NCBI GenBank assembly: GCA_013115125.1
Contig: JABANN010000044.1
Span: 1 to 64,000 of the forward strand
Direction of reading: 5' to 3'
Source: Perkinsus olseni
Lineage: Eukaryota; Perkinsozoa; Perkinsida
Length of the DNA stretch: 64,000 nucleotides
In this document: positions 1-10,355 of the stretch, piece by piece
Layout: the number at the start of each line of letters is the position of its first letter
How positions within the stretch are numbered: the stretch's first letter is position 1
Notes under the pieces: model-generated
Told to the model about the DNA's origin: nothing
The model's database searches: none
What the model saw: the letters and a program-made list of their open reading frames with translations, nothing else
Position numbers and translations under genes: made by a program

Positions 1-1555
1 ACACCAGGGGCGTTATGATCACGCGTTTTACACCGAGTGTGTATAACACATTTCGCGTTTCACGCGTTATATGTGGTATTTCAGGCCATAACGCGTTGTG
101 TTATGCGTTATGCGTTAAACACTAACGTTTTACATAACGGGGGTGAAACTCCATTGTGTCATATCATCGTATCTTCGGGTGCGCAGTGTCATCACGCCGA
201 CGGAAGATGACGGAAGATCCATAACTATCAAAACCGTGCAAGCTTAATTACACCCACCTCAGGATACTGCATGGACGTGACTACGGCCGGAGTCCTCGTC
301 TTAGCAGGCATGAGCACCGAACCGGACAAATAGAAATCCAGTTGCGAGCGGAATGAAGTTCATCTCGCATATGCCGAGAGTAATTCCCCGATTCAAGAAC
401 TATGCTGAATCTCCGAGTCCTGCGGGAATCTCTGCCCGAGCCTCTCACAACTCCTCCCTTAGAAGAAGGTATCCCCATCTTTGTACACGTACCGAGCAGG
501 GGGACGTTTCCAGGAAAAATGTCGTCGCTAGTAGGTATGTAACGTCTCCACACGACATTTTGTAGTAGCCACAAGCCCCGTTCAGTGTCATAGGCTTATC
601 ATCAGCTGTCTCGATTACGTGGCGGACCCTTTAAGCGTCACCTTTATTCTATACCCTTGAGGAATTACGAGGGAGTTAATGCCTGTCTTGAGAGAGCCTC
701 GGCTGCACACTTCGATCCGCTGGCTACTGTCCCCCCTAGCTAGCTGTCCCCCCTGAGTCTACTTCGAACAAGTTAAACAGGATACAGAACTCACATCCGG
801 GGCGGTGCTGTTAGAGACCGAGTGATTTAGAGCACAACACCCGAGCTTGCCGTCTATTTTTTTCATCTGCTGTCATCCGCCACTTAGCTTCAGCGTGCCT
901 TCTTATCGAAGCATGAAAGGATCAGCGGAATACACTTCAATACGCAGGATTGAAGGATTAGAGAATCTCTACTAGAGATGGGAGACGACAGATGCGACTC
1001 GCATCGGGAACCTTGCATGAGTTGGGGTTTTATCATTAGAACTGCACCTCATATAACATTGTCCTACCGAATGTATTCTCGACTCCTTCATAGGCTTGGT
1101 GTCACGGGGAGACAGTGACGCATCTTGCTCAAGCCACCGGCCCTAATTTCCCTCGGCGCCCCACGAGCTGTAACACGTTACCGCCTATTTACCTGGTGAA
1201 GGGCTTCGGTAAAGAGTTGAGGCGTTCCCTGGCGATATTGATACGGGATGTTAAGTAGCTACGGTGTCTGCAGCACCGGCTATTGTAGAGGGGCTGAGCA
1301 TCGCTGGGTGGACTATCTCACTGCATCGCGAAACCTCCGGCTTGGGTGCATGACGCTGCTCCTACGCGTTTCTACTGGTATGTAATACGCATCGCAGTTA
1401 TTCTACGCCACGAGCTGTACAGATTACACCATCAGCCATTCTCACTGGCTCGTTCTACTCGAGCTCGATCGCCACTTCCCTTGACTCGAACAAACACAGC
1501 GCGTCGGGTCGTCTTAGGCGACTCAGCCAACGCATCTTGATGAGCCTTACCGTTC
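1..1555. other. No gene seen; GCGTTA-rich stretch at the left end
   Basis: I see no convincing coding region here; open frames are short and do not chain through splice sites. Bases 9-140 are crowded with variants of ACGCGTTAT, GCGTTATG and AACGTTTTA on both strands, unlike the rest of the window. A CTGTCCCCCCT unit occurs twice near 725-755. The stretch could include the promoter of the TIR-like gene at 1556, but I recognise no regulatory site. Confidence 0.5.
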
Positions 1556-3150
1556 ATGCTCGTACAATCTCTCAACCGCTTGTTTTCAGGACTCGGCGTT
1601 GAAGTACTTATGTCCGAAAGCCTCCCCCTCATGATGAACCGCGCCGGTTCTCTGTCGAATCCCCAGAGGGCAGACTATGATACTCGTCTACGAGGTTGTC
1701 GCCTCTCTACCATCTTGATGGATCGTTCTTTCCTACGTAGCGTCAAGAGTCGTGAAGATGCAGCCGTCACCTCGGTACCGGCCGTCTTCATCGATTTTTT
1801 CTTAAGCCATTCATGGTATGCTGATGGCTTCTGGAAACAGATGGCTCTTTTCATTTGTTGTAGTGTCACCTCTACCTACATAATCGCGCTTATCCCCTCA
1901 TCTCTCGTAGCAGCACATCTTCTATATGTGAGCATTCGAAACGGAACTGGATTGAGCTGGACGGTAAACGGATTCGACTTAACCGTATTTACTTTCGGTC
2001 TTGTATCATTCCTACTCGCTCTTATCATCATCCCGTTATATAAGCATCGTAATACGATGGTATTTCTCGATAAATGTTGTATACCACAGAATGACCCCAT
2101 TGCCAAGTCCTATGGTATATCCAGGCTAGCAGACTATCTTCATGTATCGAACAAGTTATTGATACTCTGGTCTCCTGATTACCTCGATCGCCTCTGGTGT
2201 GTCTACGAGTTGGCCGTCTTCCTGCGGACTCATAAGAAGGAAGATGTTATCTTGGTTAATCTGAACCACCTCGAGCTCTGTATGTCACTGATGATCGTGC
2301 AGTCATTCAGTATTGTCACACTTCTCTTGATAGAGCCGTGGAAAGCGGATCTCGTCGACATTGTATGTGGTATGGCTATGATCGCGAGTGTCTTATTAGA
2401 TCGTGGGGCCCTCAGCTGTAGCGAGGAGTGGCGAAAGTTCCGTTCTGAAGTCAAGCGTTTTAGCGTTCGCGGAGCCAAGTGTTCATCATCAGCGGACTAT
2501 GACACCCTGAAGCAGCTCAATGAGCTGCTTCAGGGTGTCATGCTGAGCTCATCACTGATATGTATGGTTCGGAGGAGAGCTTCGCCACGGTGGTGCGAGG
2601 TATCTGGTTGGGTGAAGGCGAGGACAATAATCACTCCACTTGCTTGCTCTCGAGAACTTCGCTGCGAGTCATTTGTGCTCCGTACATCCCTCTTCTTATC
2701 GCACGTATTTCATGGGTCATCACACTTTTATTCCCACCACAGCTCGACGGTAACGTAGTATCCTTACTTCCGATCTATGATGTTGGTGTAATGCGTGAAG
2801 ACTTACCGAGTGCTCTGGAGGTCTTCATGTGGGATTTACGTACCTCAATAATACCAATACTCATGCTGTGCTTCCGTGCCCCCTTGATGCTACTCGCTGG
2901 ACATAAACTGGCAACAAGTTCGATTTCTGAAAGGGTTGCCAAATGGCATCTTGGTATCATTCACGCCACATTTTTCAGTGCTTATATTATTTTGACACGT
3001 GTGGTCTGTGGCTGGCAGAACTTCTATTTCCCCCTCCGACAAGGTCTGATGAATATGGCGATGGGAGAAGCAATCCACTGGGCGTATAGTGTCGCCGCTG
3101 TAACTGTTATATCCTCGGTCTTATCGAAGTCATATGCACGAAACCCTTAA
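1556..3150 (+). pseudogene. TIR-like membrane protein gene, frame broken by a foldback insertion
   Basis: The frame from 1556 encodes a TIR-like fold split by membrane helices. An FLSHSW strand is followed by two hydrophobic segments (roughly residues 100-125 and 140-162), then VFLDKCCIPQ, LLILWSPDYLDRLWCVYELA and another hydrophobic pair. The Ser-His-Ser-Trp, Asp-Lys-x-Cys-Ile and Arg-Leu-Trp-Cys-x-x-Glu motifs recall TIR-like membrane proteins I associate with perkinsids and dinoflagellates. The C-terminal part (MYGSEESF onward, several more helices, stop at 3148-3150) lies in another frame. The frames are separated by the palindrome at 2499-2541. Dropping 32 nt (2519-2550) would make the frames continuous, so I read this as an insertion rather than an intron; no GT-AG pair fits. 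Substrate and function are unknown. The start could also be the Met at 1610. Confidence 0.6.
2499..2541. repeat. Perfect palindrome, 21-nt arms with a 1-nt centre
   Basis: Arm 2499-2519 (ATGACACCCTGAAGC...) is exactly the reverse complement of 2521-2541; the single centre base is A2520. It lies inside the TIR-like coding region where the frame changes. The sequence after 2550 (ATCACTGAT) continues the protein expected after CAGCTC at 2513-2518. Confidence 0.9.
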
Positions 3151-3220
3151 ATGCGTTACCGCTGTCGCCCAAGTAAAGCCCACGCGAAGCCCACGAGTAT
3201 CAATGACCCAGTAAATTTAT

Positions 3221-4015
3221 TTGTCTTTCGAGCTACACTGCACAGTGCAGTCTGCACTACAACAAAAGAGTTTTGAGTTCTCGATGAGTTGCAGGAGTCA
3301 CCGTTCTCGATTCATGAATGGCAGCAGATCCTTAGTCCAGCTGACGGCCCTGGAGGGGAAGGCAATCTTCCCCCAAAGACAAAATAAGATCATCAGCTCT
3401 CCGAAAGCTTTCCAGTGGTTTTCATTTTTGAGCATCACGGAAAATGCAAGAATTGCTAGCGTTAGCGGACCGCAGGCCGACAGAGATGAATACCATCAAA
3501 CTCCCGCACGCCTTGAAAACAATATTTACATCAGTAAAACGCGTCGTCACGCTCTCATAAACGCTATTACACTCGGAGTTACAACCGGGAGAGCCCCAAA
3601 AGTAAGCGAATCAAGCATCGTATATGCTACAGGCTGCTCCACCAGGATACCACTTTCTGCCGAATGCCTCAATCTCGTGAGATTCACCTTGCAAAACGTT
3701 ACTCGTTCGAAGCGAGAGAGGTTCAATATAAGTTCCGTTGCAATGATGATCAATGTCGGCAAGGAGCTTCTTAAGGACGCTGACGTCAGAGTCAAGGTCG
3801 AGCGAAACGGCTGGCAAATCGTTATAGACAAGAATGATACCGAGAACCTTCAAGTAGCTTTTGCTGGGGTCTTGATCACCGCCGTTGCCGCCAACTGGAA
3901 TGAGGGGGTGAAATCATACATCCCCAGGCGGTCCGGACGTCAACGTACCATCCGTGCGATGAATCGAGAGCTACAGGTAGAGTTGTCTTCACCTCATGCC
4001 GCCGGGGCGGCTTGA
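3221..4015 (+). CDS. Unrecognised protein, upstream copy of a tandem pair
   Basis: A 264-codon open frame whose last 120 or so residues align with the gene at 5304-6560: LNLVRFTLQNV, VGKELLKDADVRVK, NGWQIVIDKND, NWNEGVKSYIPRRSGR, then SSPHAAGAA. The 3' flank is also shared (CACATGATGTTGATTGAT in both), so this is a segmental duplication. It keeps a sequence like the partner's second intron (GTAAGCGAA at 3602 to CCACCAG at 3645, 44 nt), but here the frame reads straight through, and removing it would shift the frame. Either the intron is retained and now coding, or this copy is decaying. The N-terminal half does not match the partner. No domain recognised. Confidence 0.5.
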   Translation: MSFELHCTVQSALQQKSFEFSMSCRSHRSRFMNGSRSLVQLTALEGKAIFPQRQNKIISSPKAFQWFSFLSITENARIASVSGPQADRDEYHQTPARLENNIYISKTRRHALINAITLGVTTGRAPKVSESSIVYATGCSTRIPLSAECLNLVRFTLQNVTRSKRERFNISSVAMMINVGKELLKDADVRVKVERNGWQIVIDKNDTENLQVAFAGVLITAVAANWNEGVKSYIPRRSGRQRTIRAMNRELQVELSSPHAAGAA

Positions 4016-5303
4016 AGACGTGGCATCGCCGACGAGTTTGCTATCGCCAGCGGCTTCTTTCACATGATGTTGATTGATATTGATGTTAAATGATATCTTG
4101 CGTTGAAGTGGACGAGGTCTTTGACTCAACAACGCGGCAGCCCCATCGACGACGTGAGCAATGAAAAGGCTCAAGATGGTTCAGGTCTAAGAGAGACAGA
4201 TCCCTTACATACTGTAGACTACCGCGAGCCGTGGTCCGCGACTACGAGAGAGAAGACGTGGATTTTCTGTCGATGTTCGGTTCAGGATTGTCGGGCTCGG
4301 AACGCTGAACACCAATAACGATGATCAAGGAAGGTGTCTCGGAGTATCCGGACTGGATTAGAATTCTGGCCCGGTATCTCCTAGTGTATTTAGGTGTAGA
4401 ACCCAGCATGAAGAGACTGAGCTTATAGTGGACGAGATGGAGTAGTTGAAGGGATTGGCTGATAATGCGAAGCTAGTATGAGCTAGTATTGCGTTATGTA
4501 GACAGTGCACTGATACACGGCATTCATAGGTGCATTTCGATTGAGTAGCGCAGCGTTTCTCGGTATGATTGCATGGATCGAGCCGAGCAGAATGGGTGAG
4601 AAGGGGACAAAAGAGGGCGGTTAGTTGGGAGGTGGATATATTTCAGTAAGTTTTGGTATATTTTTGTTGAAAAGTACAACTTGAGACGCAGAAATAGAAA
4701 TATAGGTCGAGAAGAAATAAAAGCCATGTAATGGTTGTTTTGTAATGGCCCAACACGGTTAAGAGTGTATGGAATGAGCGAATACTTGCAGTATGCGGGT
4801 ACATGCAACAAGAGTGCAGGAAAGGCTCGAGTGAGAATGGCACGAAGGAAGGTGACGAGTTGAGATACGAGGATGCGTTCGAGTGTTGTTGAGATGAAGT
4901 GGCAGGGTAGAGGGAGGAGAGTGGAGTGAGAGGGGGGGGGCGCTCGCGAAGAAGATCGGAGGGAGATACTGTAGTAAGTTTAAGTTGGGAGACAACGAGT
5001 CCTTGGAATGTGCGTGCAGGGAATTTGCAAAACTATTTGGAAAATAAATCGGAAGATAGGTAAATCATTATGAGACATCAGAAGAGAAGCTGCCGAATGG
5101 ATGATTCGCACTCGTCAGGCATCCTGAGGTCGTGACCACACGTCCCTTGTTGCAGCCCTCAATGCATGTCTTCAGCATCAGCTTGCTCGCTGTTACCATC
5201 CGCCCCGCCAGAGGGGCAAGCGCTGCCAACACCGTGAGTCGTGCTACATGCGTGAGCTGCTGATCATCCCTTTTCTCTAGTCTGCTCGCGTATGTAGGCT
5301 GAC
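4016..5303. other. Spacer between the duplicated genes
   Basis: The first 80 bases resemble the 3' flank of the downstream copy (6561-6630). The rest is A/G-rich on the plus strand, with a run of G near 4932-4940. No coding or RNA gene is evident; minus-strand open frames here are low-complexity and Ser/Leu-rich. Confidence 0.5.
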
Positions 5304-6560
5304 GTGTTACAAGCCCCTCCCGTTGAAAGCTGTACTGTCACCGCTAATTACTCTTCCGAGGAGAGCGAGAACATGACTATGAGAGCTGACGGATTCGAGT
5401 TCACTCCTGTAAGCCTTGAGGGCGCCACCAATCAGATGGCATCAAGTTGGCCAACGCCAGATTTCAACGCCATTCCTGGTCGATGCGGCCCTCGGATACC
5501 TTTTTCTTCTCGTAGCGATGGGCGTCAGTGACCGCGAAGTATGACCGGAGGCTGAAGACCTATTTTGTAGACCATGCTTCGGTTCTGTTCACGTAAACCC
5601 GGAGGGATGTCGGCTCACAATTGAATCACTCTCTCGCTTTTTGCTGTCCTCGTAGGGAGACGATCCTTTTCGGCGAATATTACAGACTGCGCCACCATGT
5701 TAGCCCCGGAGACTTATCATTCGATGACATGCAGGACTACATCCTTGGAAGCGGCCATGATTGTGAAGATAGCATCGTTAAAGGCGCGAGGAGCTTCCTT
5801 AACCGAAGCAACACACTCGAAGATGATCACATCCGACGAAAATTTGACGCCGAGCTCGCTAAGAAACCCGACGCTTCCTCTGCAGCCATCATCTACTATC
5901 ATTTATCCCACCATGAGAGGTATTCTCACACTGAAACCTTGGTGGTTTTCAATCAAGATCCTCAGGAATTTGATCCGGTAAGACCAGCTACGATTCCCGC
6001 AAATTACGGTATAGTGTGGCTGTTCATTTCAAGAATCGTCCCCTGTCACCGTTATTCGCGGTCTGGAGTGGAAAGCGTGATCACGCTCTGATGAACGCTA
6101 TCACTTTCGGAGTTCCCCGAACCGAAAGAGCCTCGAAGTAAGCGAATTGAGCATCCGCTGTTTGGTCTACCATGACTCCCATAACTTCAGGATACCCCTT
6201 TCTACTGAAGGTCTCAATCTTGTGAGATCTACCTTTCGGCACATCTCTCTCTCAAAACGACAGAGGTTTAATACGAGTTTCCCGGGAATGATGGTCGATG
6301 TCGGTAAGGAGCTCTTGAAGGACGCCAACGTCAGAGTCAAGGCCGAGCAGGATGGCTGGAATATCGAAATAGACGAGAACGATGTTGATAACGTCCAGAT
6401 GGCTTTGGCTGAGGTTCTGACCATCGCCGTGGCCACTAATTGGAATGAGGAGGTGAAGTCGTACATCCCGAGACGCTCGAGGCGTCACACCGCTCTCCGT
6501 GGGATGAATAGGATGATGCACGTGGAGGCTGCTTCACCTCATTTACCCGGGGCAGCCTGA
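5304..6560 (+). CDS. Unrecognised protein, downstream copy of a tandem pair, four introns
   Basis: I model exons ..5408, 5516-5592, 5656-5977, 6034-6137 and 6191-6560. All introns are GT-AG (107, 63, 56 and 53 nt) and the phases agree, giving one continuous protein that runs ...DGFEFTP, RWASVTAKYDRRLKTYF, RETILFGEYYRLRHH, DPQEFDP, NRPLSPLFAVWSGKRDHAL, then IPLSTEGLNLVR to SPHLPGAA. The first exon begins without a clear ATG; Met codons near 5372 are possible starts, or an upstream exon is missing. The 3' exon matches the gene at 3221-4015 closely. No signal peptide, membrane segment or known domain is visible. The clean splice phases argue that this copy is the functional one. Confidence 0.65.
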
Positions 6561-6671
6561 AAAGACATCGCAAGTGACGTCTTCCACATGATGTTGATTG
6601 ATGTTGAATACGATATCTTGTGCTGAAGTTTGTATGTATGTTCTTAAGGTTGGAATACAATGAAGAGGAGT

Positions 6672-6707
<36 letters not shown>

Positions 6708-7039
6708 CCAGAGTCCGATCGTTCTCTTCGGACAGTTAGGGCTTCGGCGAAGACTGTAGAACCGTCTCCATTCATTCACTTGTGGAAGAGCGCATCCTTC
6801 GCCTGTGCCGAGAATAACAAGTCCCGGTGGTGATATGTTTCCGGAGAATACTCGTATGGGAAGGCGTACCGTTCTGAGGGGCTCTGATACGTTCTTATCA
6901 TAAGCTGATTCGATCTCTTGTGGGCAGGATTCTCTTCCACTACTCCCAATTCTCCACTAATTAGCGACTCGTGTCACGAGTCTCGTGATACAAAGTCATG
7001 GCAGAACATCAGAAACACGATAAACAGCCCCTGCATACT
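6561..7039. other. Intergenic, with an (ATG)n microsatellite
   Basis: After the stop at 6558-6560 the flank matches that of the upstream copy. It contains the 36-nt ATG repeat at 6672-6707. No gene is evident. Confidence 0.5.
6672..6707. repeat. (ATG)12 microsatellite
   Basis: Twelve uninterrupted ATG triplets. On the minus strand they create a spurious polyhistidine frame. Confidence 0.95.
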
Positions 7040-7910
7040 TCATGTCCATTCACTCCCTACTGACGGGCTCTCGGCGGCCGGAATGCTAACCGACTTGCCG
7101 GGATCCTCGCGAGGCTGCTGTTCGGTGGTCGTCTGGATTGACAAGTCTGGCTTTGTGTCGGTCAAAATCTGAAGAAATCTGGTAACTTCGGTATAGCATA
7201 TCTTACTAACCTGAGAGGCCACGATATCTCGGAGCATGAAGTCCGTTCTTGCTGTAGGACATGGCAGAAGGTAGTCGCATGATTCGAGGATCTCGGGATG
7301 CTCACTGAGCTCTCGGTTGGTGACCACCATCATCACTGGTACATTTATTTGCTGACAGCGGAGCGAAGCAGCTCAGGATGGTAAAATTAGTTCAATCGCT
7401 GCTCTACATGTAGTGCCTTGACGTAGAGCACGGGGTCCAAACACATGATGAGATGATAATGGGCTGATGCTGTAGCGATAACCGACATGTCCATGCGTGC
7501 TGAATGATACCAACCATGATCGAAACTCGTCTTGCAAGCATCGTTACCTTTCGAGAACTGCAGACCCTCGAAGTGATTTTTCCAACTTACCCCTCCTTGA
7601 TTCTTGCTGCCTGAATACTAATCATCACTATTCGATCCTTATAAGCGGGGGTCTCACCAATGACCAGTACAGGAGCGTTGTTCTCCTTCAAGAGCTTAAG
7701 AAACTTGAAGCTTCTCTTATAGTTCATCAGCATCGTGTACGGGTCCGCTATATACTGGACCGTTACTTTGTTAGAAATACGATTGAAGTTCATGGCCGCC
7801 AACAACAACAACAACTGGTCGTTCGGGCAAACCGCTCCTGGGTTACACTCTAACTCAATCAAATCCGACTTTACGACAACAACCTCGGTAAATGAGTCAA
7901 AAAGGCTCAT
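7040..7910 (-). CDS. Possible mitochondrial ribosomal protein uS2
   Basis: The first exon reads from about 7910 and includes VQYIADPYTMLMNYKRSFKF followed by LLKENNAPVLVIG, which fits the uS2 pattern of a paired-helix segment followed by a hydrophobic strand. A GTGAGACCC intron, a 20-nt exon and a GTAAGTTGG intron follow. A last recognisable exon (7330-7040) carries VVVTNRELSEHPEILESC and LLPCPTARTDFMLRD, in the place where uS2 has its Asp-Pro-x-x-x-His segment. The intron before that exon holds a family (b) motif at 7358-7369 and ends ...AATGTACCAG. Organellar targeting is inferred only from divergence. The exact 3' end is uncertain. It could instead be another Rossmann-like protein. Confidence 0.35.
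7358..7369 (-). repeat. Family (b) intron motif, antisense
   Basis: GCGGAGCGAAGC on the plus strand, in an intron of the minus-strand uS2-like gene that ends ...AATGTACCAG; opposite orientation to the BRR2 examples. Confidence 0.8.
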
Positions 7911-8050
7911 GCTAAGACTTCGGCATCATGCGGAGTAGCTTCTGTAACTGAGGACACACTTTCATACCGCTCGACTATTCCCGTAGAAGGCAGCACAATG
8001 ACGAGGGGTGCTCAGTGCTGGACGAGTTCCGACTCTTCTACGCAGACAAG

Positions 8051-8115
8051 TCCAGTAGATGATAGCAGCACCCATCTCTAACGGTTAGAGATGGGTGCTG
8101 CTATCGTCTACTGGA
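8051..8115. repeat. Near-perfect palindrome, 32-nt arms with a 1-nt centre
   Basis: Arm 8051-8082 pairs with 8084-8115 with one mismatch (A versus G in ...GATGATAGC/GCTATCGTC...). The centre is G8083. It lies downstream of the uS2-like gene and next to the 3' end of the next minus-strand coding block. Confidence 0.9.
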
Positions 8116-8170
8116 CGACGTCAACTCTAAGGTGAGACTCTCACCTCAGCATGCTGCTTCTTCAGGACGA

Positions 8171-10138
8171 TCATATCCTGCTTCTTGCCGCCAGGGAAAA
8201 CGACCTCTGAGAGCTTCTTAGATTCATGTGCTCGCCGGAATCCCTCAGTGATGTCCATAGCCTCCCGTCGGCGCCTAAGAACGTACTCTCAGGCGTAAGC
8301 CCCATGCGTGGATGAACTGACCTTCGCTCCGTCGGCGTCATATACTTTGTCGTACGATTGAGGGAATGCTTATTGAACAACATGCCAGTATCAAAGAGCT
8401 CTTTTTGATCAGATCCTTTAATGATGTCTCGGAAACGCTTGGATTCAACTTTAAGATGCTTCTTTGTGAAGGCCACCTTCGAGTCATCCAAGTACAATCT
8501 CTGCACAGAAAACATCAGACGTAGAGGTACGGTCGACTACCACTCCAACGGGACATGCTCAAGCAGCAGGACGACCAGCCGACAACAGCAGCGGCAGCTC
8601 ACTCTGAGAACTTCGTCATGCTCCCTTCGCTCCTCTGCATGAAGGAATGTGCTGAACATGTCGGACCCGTGCACAGAACCACGACGGCCCTTGCGGTGAC
8701 GCGACAAGGATTGGCTCGACTTCTCCTGTCCGGTCATCTGGAAAAATAACAAGTCGGGATAATTCGCTCTTCTGTCAGCTATCGGCAGGCTCACCGTCTC
8801 CGCAGCTGATAGACCCAGGACTTTTCGAGCGTGTTCCAATTCACTCAGACTGGACGTCTCTACGGCCTACCATGGAGTAGCGCTGCGCAGCCGATAAAGT
8901 CGCGTCCCCACCCTTCTCTTATGGATGTCACTATCGCTCTTAGCATGAGACGAGGCACGAAGGAGCGAAGATATAATCTTCTCTGACGGAGGCGGAGCGA
9001 AGCACGCGATTGACGATCGACCTGAGTGGGGAGAGGACTTGGTATCATATCGATCGAACGGTAGACAGCATCACCTGCGGCGATCGTGAGCCTCCGCCGA
9101 AGGGCAGCGGCTGTGAGGCAGCCCTCCTTCTCGTAGTCGAGGGCGTTGAAGACCGCCACAAGAGCAGGACGGGATAGGACCTAGGGCGGGCAGCTCGGTA
9201 CAGTGATGCTCTAGCAAGGATGACCATGCGGTACGGTGATAGTAGCGTAGACCACTACACGAGAGGATGATAAACTCCCTATTGAGATGACTGAACGTGA
9301 TGGCTGAGTGAATGATCTCACCCCCAGCTTGAGGGTCCTTAAGGAGGTATCCAAATCTGTCATAGTAATAGAATCCGGCCGGCCCCGCACTGCCGCTATA
9401 CAATCAACTGCCGCTGTCATATTGCCGAAGACCCCTAGAAGGTTGCTGGCCAACTCTCGTACAAGTCTGAGGGCGAAACCTCCCGAAATGCCGAGCGTCG
9501 TGCCACCAAGGCAAAGTGGATGATCTTCTGCGCTCACTTCCGCTGGGTGGGTTGGAGTTTGGATAACCATTGCTCGGGCCCTAGGAGGTATATACTTCTT
9601 CTCTCAACCTCCTCCTGATAGACCCGTCCAGGCCTCATCACAAGGGTTTTGACTTACCACCCAGCCTCCACTAGGACAGGACGACACCTTCGAAACAGCG
9701 GCGTTGGAGTAGCTCTCAAGCGCGATATCCAGATCTAGTTCCTTCACCCGATTAACAGACTCCTTCTCGATTCGAGTCATCTCATCGAGCAATGCCTCCA
9801 ACTGATCGAAGGCGCCACTGCCCGAAGAAAACGGTCGGGCGTACCCACCTGCGCTTGCGCCTTCCTCTTCATGCTCTTACAACAGATCTCCTGCTCCCGG
9901 ATCTCTCTAAGCTCAGCCATGCGATTCTCAACCTGAAAAATCCAGTAAAAACGCCGCTGCCCGGAAACGAACTCACGTCGCTTCTAATCGTCCACCATCG
10001 ACCTGTTAGGTTCCCCAATCGATCAGTAACAACGTTCAGTTTCGACCTCAGAACCTCGCCATCCAAGCTGCCACTGATATGCTCTGCTACAACACATAGA
10101 AATCCACACCGCGCTGTCCAAGGCCGCTGCCAACCCAC
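8171..10138 (-). CDS. Unrecognised intron-rich coding region with an EF-hand-like segment
   Basis: A chain of short minus-strand coding blocks separated by plausible GT-AG introns. Upstream blocks include SLDGEVLRSKLNVVTDRLGN and a charged helix ending CCKSMKRKAQAQ before GTGGGT, then EALLDEMTRIEKESVNRVKE, a coiled-coil-like stretch. A later block has AVFNALDYEKEGCLTAAALR, which resembles a degenerate EF-hand loop. Further blocks are HARKVLGLSAAETVSLP and LYLDDSKVAFTKKHLK. A family (b) motif sits in an intron at 8991-9003. I cannot establish start, stop or exon phases, and it may be the 3' part of the EF-hand gene upstream (10356-13480). No function assigned. Confidence 0.3.
8991..9003 (+). 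repeat. Family (b) intron motif
   Basis: GGCGGAGCGAAGC, exact 13-nt core; antisense to the minus-strand gene, in a probable short intron ending CCGTCAG. Confidence 0.75.
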
Positions 10139-10355
10139 CCATCGTCGAGTCCGGCGTGTACCGGTCTGATGATGCCTCCGTCCTCTCTCTGCCTCCAGTC
10201 AACTGTGGGCTCAAGTCCGACGACTCCTAACCAACCCACATGCCAACTGCTGCCCCTCGCTGAGCCTTACAGCTGTCTGACTCGGCGACCGGGAGGAGTC
10301 CGAAGCAGTGCTGTTCGCGTCCACTCCCCGAGCTATGAACTTCTCTCGGGTTTGA

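Noticed and set aside
2534-2546. An intron to explain the TIR-like frame change
   Set aside because: The only GT-AG pair near the frame change encloses about 13 nt; a foldback insertion fits better.
6543-6779. Minus-strand frame with a polyhistidine run
   Set aside because: It is a translation of the (ATG)12 microsatellite, with no other coding support.
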